A program made the position numbers and the translations under genes. A DNA stretch of 10,616 nucleotides, from contig JAEYLA010000074.1 of assembly GCA_023461495.1 (NCBI GenBank), positions 1-10,616 on the forward strand, in the 5' to 3' direction. Each line of letters opens with the position of its first letter. The stretch's first letter is position 1. Source of the stretch: Bacillota bacterium (GTDB lineage: Bacteria > Bacillota > Clostridia > Christensenellales > CAG-138). Positions 6,409-10,616 of the stretch are shown here, piece after piece. The notes under the pieces are model-generated. The model was not told the origin of the DNA. It saw only the letters and a list, made by a program, of their open reading frames with translations, and did no database searches.

Positions 6409-7425
6409 ATGAAAAAGGTTCTCGCTCTCTTGCTGGCGCTCACCATGGTGTTTGCGGCCGTTGCTTGCGCACCCGCAGGCGGCACGGGCGGTGCAAAGAA
6501 GTACGCCATCATCGTGAAGAACACCGGTAACCCCTACAATGACAAGGAATCCGCAGGCTTTGAAGAAGCTTGCAAGGAAATTGGCGTGGAGTGCATCATC
6601 AAAGCGCCCGCGAACCCCACCGCCGAAGACCAGATCGCCATGATCCAGGAGCTCATTTCCCAAAAGGTCACCGGTATCGCCATCGCGGCCAACGATTATG
6701 ACGCGCTGGAGAACGCCCTTAAAAAGGCCATGGACGCCGGCATCGTGGTTGCGACGGTTGATAGTAACGCCAACCCCAACAGCCGCATGACGTTTGCAAA
6801 CCAGGCCGACACCGTGCAGATCGGCAAGACTCTGGTTGAGACCGCATTCGATCTCACCGGCGGTTCCGGCCAGTTTGCCATCCTTTCCGCCACCGCGCAG
6901 GCCGCCAACCAGAACGCCTGGATCGCGGAAATGGAAAAGACCCTCACCGATCCGAAGTATGCCGATCTCGAACTCGTCAAGATCGCCTACGGCGACGACC
7001 TCCGCGACAAGTCCGTTTCCGAAACCGAAGGCTTGATCCAGAGCTTCCCGGAGCTCAAGTGCATCATTGCGCCCACCACCGTGGGTATCGCGGCTGCCTC
7101 CAAGGTCGTCATCGACCAGGGCCTGTCCGATAAGATCAAGGTCTCCGGCCTTGGCCTCCCCTCTGAAATGGCTGAGTACATCGAGCAGGGCGTCTGCCCC
7201 TACATGTACCTGTGGAACCCCATTGATCTCGGCTACCTCACCGGCTACATCGTAGACGCGATGGCCAACAAGACCATCACCGGCGCGGAAGGCGATGCCT
7301 TTAAGGCCGGCCGCTTGGGGGATTACAAAGTTACCGCGGCTGCCGATGGCGGCACCGAAGTTCTCCTTGGGCCTCCGTTCGCCTTCACGCCCGACAACAT
7401 CGGCGAGTGGAAAACCGTTTATTAA
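6409..7425 (+). CDS. rhaS: Rhamnose ABC transporter substrate-binding lipoprotein
   Basis: The 338-residue protein has a lipoprotein signal: MKK, a hydrophobic core, then AVAC with Cys20 as the lipidated residue, followed by a Gly/Ala-rich linker. It would be anchored outside the membrane and deliver sugar to the permeases. The mature part is a periplasmic-binding-protein type I fold of the RbsB kind, beginning KYAIIVKNTGNPY. Blocks such as GLGLPSEMAEYI, LWNPIDLGYL and the ending LLGPPFAFTPDNI fit, from memory, the rhamnose-binding RhaS family of rhizobial transporters, and this agrees with the neighbouring rhaA and rhaM. AGGAGG lies at a good distance before the ATG. The coding sequence favours C-ending codons and AAG more than its neighbours do, consistent with high expression. 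This RhaS is unrelated to the E. coli RhaS regulator. Confidence 0.92.
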   Translation: MKKVLALLLALTMVFAAVACAPAGGTGGAKKYAIIVKNTGNPYNDKESAGFEEACKEIGVECIIKAPANPTAEDQIAMIQELISQKVTGIAIAANDYDALENALKKAMDAGIVVATVDSNANPNSRMTFANQADTVQIGKTLVETAFDLTGGSGQFAILSATAQAANQNAWIAEMEKTLTDPKYADLELVKIAYGDDLRDKSVSETEGLIQSFPELKCIIAPTTVGIAAASKVVIDQGLSDKIKVSGLGLPSEMAEYIEQGVCPYMYLWNPIDLGYLTGYIVDAMANKTITGAEGDAFKAGRLGDYKVTAAADGGTEVLLGPPFAFTPDNIGEWKTVY

Positions 7426-7454
7426 TCAAAACCGAACAACTTCTCATTTCAACT

Positions 7455-7486
7455 TGTGGGGGCGGGCTTGTAAACCCGTCCCCACA
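7455..7486 (+). other. GC-rich hairpin between the binding-protein and aldolase genes
   Basis: TGTGGGGGCGGG (7455-7466) pairs with CCCGTCCCCACA (7475-7486) over 12 positions with one G-U pair, around the loop CTTGTAAA. It begins 30 bases after the binding-protein stop. The downstream bases AGGCTTATACT contain no T-run, so it is at best a weak terminator. It may block 3' exonucleases and stabilise the transporter mRNA, or be a copy of a dispersed palindromic repeat. It is the only copy in this window. Confidence 0.6.
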
Positions 7487-7496
7487 GGCTTATACT
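7468..7496 (+). promoter_or_regulatory. Candidate promoter for the aldolase gene
   Basis: TTGTAA (7468-7473) and TATACT (7491-7496) are separated by exactly 17 bases and match the consensus at four and five of six positions. The -35 lies in the loop of the GC-rich hairpin. Transcription would start near 7503 and give a leader of about 40 bases. This would let the aldolase, and possibly darA, be expressed apart from the transporter genes. Confidence 0.4.
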
Positions 7497-7541
7497 AAAA
7501 GCCATAAAGATCAGGATATATATAGAAAAAGGATTGCAATA

Positions 7542-8624
7542 ATGGATTATTTTTTTGAACGAAACAAAGCGCTGCTTGAAGCGTTTTCCGCCATGTCCCG
7601 CAAAGCGGGCGCGCGCGCTGATTATGTGCAGGGCGGCGGCGGCAATACCTCCGTCAAGCTTCATGACGGCCTGATGGCCATCAAGGCCTCGGGCTACCGG
7701 CTTTCGGATGTCATGACGGATGCGGGCTATGCGGTGCTCGATTATGAGGCGCTGCGCAAATTCTATTTTTCCCATGCGCCGGGCGACTTTGAGGATGTGG
7801 AAAAGCGCGGCTCGGAGGAAGCAAAGGCGTCCATCCGCAGCATCGAGGGCCTTACGCAGCTTCGTCCCTCGGTGGAGGCCGGCTTCCACTCGGTGCTTCC
7901 CACGTTTGTGCTGCATACCCACAGCGTATACGCAAACCTTGCCGCGTGTGCTGAGGAAGGGCGCGAAATTGTGGGAAAAGCGTTTCGGGGCGCTCCCTAT
8001 ACGGTGGGATTTGTGCCGTATACCGATCCGGGCGCGCGCCTGACATTCACCATCCGCGATGAATGCGCGCGCGTGGAGAAGGAAACGGGCAAAGCGCCAA
8101 ACGTGATCTTCATGCAGAACCATGGCCCCATCGTGATGCATGACGACTGGCAGGAATGCGCGCGCATCCATGCGGACGCGAACGAGCGCATCGCAAATGC
8201 GTTCGGCCTTACGGGGGACGCGTTCCCGAAGGTTGCCGTCAAGCCCTTGGGCAACGGCATGTTTGAAAGCGATACGCCATATCTTAGCAACCGTCTGAAG
8301 GCTTGCGGGTTTACGGAACGGTTTTTGATTGAGCAGCCGCTCTATCCCGACCAGATGGTGTTCTTTGTGGGCACGCTGACAGTTGGAGAAGGCCTGCCGG
8401 GAGAGGACGCCTGCGTATGCGATTTGCAAAATGGCGTTGTCCGCTATCATATGCCTGAAAGTAAGGCGCTGGTGATTGAAGAAACGCTTACCGCCGTGCT
8501 GTTTATTACCGAGCACATCGCCAAGTGCGGCTATACGCTTTCCACCATGGGCGAAGCCGCGCGCAGCTTTATTGCAAACTGGGAGAGCGAAAAATACCGC
8601 AAATCCCTTGCGGGAAGGGCTTGA
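7542..8624 (+). CDS. Class II aldolase/adducin family protein, probable rhamnulose-1-phosphate aldolase
   Basis: The 360-residue protein has a class II aldolase fold, the zinc-dependent family that includes FucA and RhaD. The substrate-loop region reads YVQGGGGNTSVK near the N terminus. Likely metal and catalytic residues are Glu112 (SVEAGFH), His125 and His127 (HTHS), and His194 (MQNHG). It resembles the aldolase part of bifunctional rhamnulose-1-phosphate aldolase/lactaldehyde dehydrogenase proteins more than the shorter E. coli RhaD. The short-chain dehydrogenase half of those fusions is absent, and the protein ends with an extra region of about 100 residues. The context suggests cleavage of L-rhamnulose 1-phosphate to dihydroxyacetone phosphate and lactaldehyde, but another sugar phosphate cannot be excluded. 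The ATG at 7542 follows AAAGGA (7528-7533) at good spacing. An upstream in-frame start at 7407 would lie inside the binding-protein gene and add 45 unrelated residues, some translated from the hairpin. Confidence 0.8.
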   Translation: MDYFFERNKALLEAFSAMSRKAGARADYVQGGGGNTSVKLHDGLMAIKASGYRLSDVMTDAGYAVLDYEALRKFYFSHAPGDFEDVEKRGSEEAKASIRSIEGLTQLRPSVEAGFHSVLPTFVLHTHSVYANLAACAEEGREIVGKAFRGAPYTVGFVPYTDPGARLTFTIRDECARVEKETGKAPNVIFMQNHGPIVMHDDWQECARIHADANERIANAFGLTGDAFPKVAVKPLGNGMFESDTPYLSNRLKACGFTERFLIEQPLYPDQMVFFVGTLTVGEGLPGEDACVCDLQNGVVRYHMPESKALVIEETLTAVLFITEHIAKCGYTLSTMGEAARSFIANWESEKYRKSLAGRA

Positions 8625-8689
8625 TCCCGGTTCAATATACAACCGTTTCACGTTGGAACATAAAAACGTAGAACAGGAGGGAAAGACGC

Positions 8690-9019
8690 ATGAAGCTCTT
8701 GTTTGCCGTTGTACAGAACGATGACGTCAAAAGCCTTGTAAAAGCTCTGATCGAGCATGAAGTGAGCGTGACGCGCATCTCAAGCTCCGGCGGATTCTTG
8801 CGCGGGGGCAACACCACGCTGATGATCGGCGTGGAAAAGGGCCGCGTGGAGGGTACCCTGGAGCTGATCCGCACACACTCCTCCCGGCGGGAGATTTTGA
8901 CGGCGGCTTCTTCCGCCCTTCCCATGCTGGGCGTAGACCCGGTGCATACCCCCGTACGCGTTACGGTGGGCGGCGCCACGGTATTTGTGGTGGATGCGGA
9001 GCAATACGTAAAACTTTAG
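8690..9019 (+). CDS. darA: Cyclic-di-AMP receptor, PII-like (DarA/PstA, formerly YaaQ/DUF970)
   Basis: The 109-residue protein matches the B. subtilis YaaQ/DarA family over its full length. It begins MKLLFAVVQNDD and has the conserved loop block GGFLRGGNTTLMIGVE (34-49) and the C-terminal strand VGGATVFV (93-100). Members form PII-like trimers that bind cyclic di-AMP; their output partners are largely unknown. It is cytoplasmic. A strong ribosome site, AGGAGGG, precedes the ATG. In many Bacillota this gene lies between tmk and holB, and neither is here. It sits 65 bases after the aldolase gene, with no strong terminator or promoter visible between them, and is followed within four bases by a perfect hairpin. 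Co-transcription with the aldolase is possible, but a functional link to rhamnose is not supported by sequence. Confidence 0.93.
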   Translation: MKLLFAVVQNDDVKSLVKALIEHEVSVTRISSSGGFLRGGNTTLMIGVEKGRVEGTLELIRTHSSRREILTAASSALPMLGVDPVHTPVRVTVGGATVFVVDAEQYVKL

Positions 9020-9020
9020 A

Positions 9021-9052
9021 AGAAGCTGTGTTCACTTGTGAACACAGCTTTT
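9021..9052 (+). terminator. Perfect hairpin after darA: probable terminator or operator
   Basis: AAGCTGTGTTCAC (9023-9035) and GTGAACACAGCTT (9038-9050) are perfect inverted repeats of 13 bases around TT. A G-U and an A-U pair extend the stem to 9021-9052. The right arm ends in TTTT, a short T-run. It begins just after the darA stop and ends one base before the MATE ribosome site (9054-9060). Besides termination it could be an operator, since GTGTTCAC-TT-GTGAACAC is a symmetric site, or a structure that tunes MATE translation. Confidence 0.65.
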
Positions 9053-9063
9053 CAGAGGAGACC

Positions 9064-10425
9064 ATGGAACAAATCGGGCAGTTCGTGCCGCAGCGTCAGC
9101 TTTTCAGCACGCGGGCGCTGGGCAGGCTTATCGTGCCTCTGATGATCGAGCAGGCGCTTTCCGTTGCGGTGGGCGTCGCGGATATCCTGATGATCTCCAT
9201 CATGGGAGAAAATGCGGTGTCCGGCATTGCGCTGGTCAATGAGATTAATTTGCTGATGATACAGCTTTTGGCGGCGCTCGCAACGGGCGGCGCCGTTGTC
9301 GTTTCCCAATATCTCGGCCGCGGGGAGGCGGCGCAGGGACGGACGGCGGCAAGCCAGCTGATGATGGTGGTGCTGCTCCTTTCCACTGTGCTTACGGCAG
9401 TATCCCTTGTATTCAACAAGGGCATCCTGCACATGATTTACGGGACGATCGACGAAACGGTGCTGGACAGCGCAAGCGTGTATTTTTATTTTTCAGCGGC
9501 GTCCTTCCCATTCATCGGGCTGTATAACGCCTCAGCGGCGCTGTTCCGCTCCATGGGCAACAGCAGAGTCTCCATGATGACGGCGCTGATGATGAATATC
9601 GTGCATATCGGCTGCAACGCACTGGGCATCTATGTATTCAATCTGGGCGTGCCGGGGGCGGCGATATCTTCCCTGCTGTCGCGCATCCTCGCCGCGGTGG
9701 TCATGCAGATCCTGCTAAGCAACCGCCACAACGCGATTTATCTCGACCACAGGCAAAAATTCCGGTATGTGCCGGAAATGGTCAAGCGTATCCTGTCCAT
9801 CGGCATTCCGAACGGGTTGGAAAACGGCATGTTCCAGGTCGGCAAGCTGATGACGCAGAGCATCATCGCTTCGCTTGGCACTGTGGCGCTTGCGGCGCAT
9901 GCGGCGGCAGGCAATATCATGAGCGTGGCGATCGTGCCCGGTTCCGCCATCGGCCTTGCGATGATCACCGTCGTCGGGCAGTGCATGGGGGCGTGTGAAC
10001 AGCAGCAGGCAAAGCAGAATGTCAGACGCATGATGGCCATTACATATGCGGCGAATATTGTGCTGAGCCTTGTGCTGTACCTGCTTTCCGCGCAGGCGCT
10101 GAGGCTGTATGGGCTGGAGCCGGAAACAAGGCAGATGGCGCGCGCGCTGATTCCGCTGTTTTCCATTGCGATGGCCTGCATCTGGCCGACCTCCTTTGCG
10201 CTTGCAAACGCATTGCGCGCGGCGGGGGATGTGCGCTATACCATGACGGTTTCCATGCTGTCCATGTGGCTGTTCCGCGTGGGCATGAGCAGCGTATTTG
10301 CACATGTATTCCACTTGGGCCTCAACAGCGTCTGGTACGCGATGTATATTGATTGGACGGTGCGCTCTATTGCCCTGCTCATCCGCTGGCGCAGCGGCAG
10401 GTGGCAGGGGAAGCGGGTCATATAG
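9064..10425 (+). CDS. MATE family efflux transporter
   Basis: The 453-residue integral membrane protein has the length and pattern of the multidrug and toxic compound extrusion family: about 12 hydrophobic segments in two MatE repeats. The first repeat opens with RLIVPLMIEQALSVAVGVADILMISIMG, and the second at about residue 240 with RILSIGIPNGLENGMFQVGK. It would export cationic compounds or metabolites using a sodium or proton gradient; the substrate cannot be told from sequence. The ATG at 9064 follows AGAGGAG (9054-9060) with tight three-base spacing. A GTG at 9028 would start inside the hairpin and is rejected. It is probably a separate unit from darA if the hairpin terminates. The 89 bases after its stop hold no clear terminator. 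Confidence 0.92.
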   Translation: MEQIGQFVPQRQLFSTRALGRLIVPLMIEQALSVAVGVADILMISIMGENAVSGIALVNEINLLMIQLLAALATGGAVVVSQYLGRGEAAQGRTAASQLMMVVLLLSTVLTAVSLVFNKGILHMIYGTIDETVLDSASVYFYFSAASFPFIGLYNASAALFRSMGNSRVSMMTALMMNIVHIGCNALGIYVFNLGVPGAAISSLLSRILAAVVMQILLSNRHNAIYLDHRQKFRYVPEMVKRILSIGIPNGLENGMFQVGKLMTQSIIASLGTVALAAHAAAGNIMSVAIVPGSAIGLAMITVVGQCMGACEQQQAKQNVRRMMAITYAANIVLSLVLYLLSAQALRLYGLEPETRQMARALIPLFSIAMACIWPTSFALANALRAAGDVRYTMTVSMLSMWLFRVGMSSVFAHVFHLGLNSVWYAMYIDWTVRSIALLIRWRSGRWQGKRVI

Positions 10426-10514
10426 CGCGGCGTCGTGTTGGCGCCCCATAACCTTCCTTGTTCTTTTGACGCCATATATGGTATGGTGGGAGAAAAGGCC
10501 AATGAGGAGGCGCT

Positions 10515-10616
10515 ATGGAACATATTGAACTGTTTTTCCACGACATCGTCCGCATCGGCATCTGGCTCATGGAGCTTTCGGGTGTGCTGATCGTAATCTA
10601 TACCGGCATCACCGGT
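10515..10616 (+). CDS. Start of a small membrane protein, cut by the window end
   Basis: An open frame begins with ATG at 10515 after GAGGAGG (10504-10510) and runs 34 codons without a stop to the window edge. It reads MEHIELFFHDIVRIGIWLME and then a hydrophobic stretch ending YTGITG. One membrane helix is evident at about residues 12-32. The pattern recalls the DUF1622 family of small membrane proteins, but too little is visible to be sure. The strong ribosome site supports it being real. Upstream, 10458-10487 holds a weak promoter-like pair (TTGTTC, 18 bases, TATGGT) and the palindrome CCATATATGG (10472-10481). Confidence 0.65.
   Translation, partial: MEHIELFFHDIVRIGIWLMELSGVLIVIYTGITG

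Noticed and set aside
5803..6663. A 286-codon minus-strand frame across the second permease and binding-protein genes
   Set aside because: It spans two real genes on the other strand and is rich in His, Asp and Glu with no domain; it is a compositional shadow.
8611..8645. Two weak five-base-pair inverted repeats after the aldolase gene (CGGGA/TCCCG and CGGTT/AACCG)
   Set aside because: They are short, overlap each other, and have no T-run, so a terminator cannot be claimed.
7449..8651. A 400-codon open frame antisense to the aldolase gene
   Set aside because: It lies opposite a strongly supported gene, has Arg/His/Ala-rich composition typical of a reverse-strand shadow in GC-rich coding DNA, and shows no recognisable domain.
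1..10616. CRISPR arrays, insertion sequences, tRNA or rRNA genes, phage or defence genes
   Set aside because: No regularly spaced repeats, transposase motifs or structural RNA signatures were seen by reading both strands.

Overview
The window looks like a chromosomal stretch from a moderately GC-rich member of the Bacillota, probably Clostridia. The basis is a DarA-type cyclic-di-AMP receptor (a family typical of Bacillota), strong AGGAGG-like ribosome binding sites before nearly every gene, and a lipoprotein-type sugar-binding protein. The species cannot be named from the sequence alone.

Layout. An AraC-family regulator (11-895, minus strand) diverges from a plus-strand run of sugar genes. 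This run reads: L-rhamnose mutarotase rhaM (1158-1472), L-rhamnose isomerase rhaA (1506-2765), then a complete CUT2-class ABC transporter made of a double ATPase (2793-4325), two permeases (4322-5317 and 5317-6333) and a lipoprotein substrate-binding protein (6409-7425). It is followed by a class II aldolase domain protein (7542-8624). Next come the c-di-AMP receptor darA (8690-9019), a perfect hairpin that may end its transcript (9021-9052), a MATE efflux transporter (9064-10425), and the first 34 codons of a small membrane protein that runs off the window (from 10515).

How the genes work together. The binding protein and ABC transporter would import L-rhamnose. RhaM interconverts its anomers and RhaA makes L-rhamnulose. 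The aldolase is the best candidate for splitting L-rhamnulose 1-phosphate into dihydroxyacetone phosphate and L-lactaldehyde. No rhamnulokinase (rhaB) is present, so that step must be supplied from outside the window. The AraC-family protein is the likely rhamnose-responsive regulator.

The most interesting material is in the 262-base divergent region (896-1157). It holds a 17-base direct repeat (13 of 17 positions identical) with an exact 21-base period. The promoter-proximal copy overlaps a candidate -35 element, the geometry of AraC/RhaS-type activator sites. Next to it is a perfect palindrome of two back-to-back -10 elements, TATAATCATTATA, suggesting overlapping divergent promoters for regulator and operon. 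Hairpins also sit at several gene junctions. One encloses the rhaA stop codon in its loop, and one carries a candidate -35 in its loop ahead of the aldolase gene. I found no clearly new multi-gene system. The sugar operon is a recognisable type, and the unusual points are regulatory or concern missing parts.
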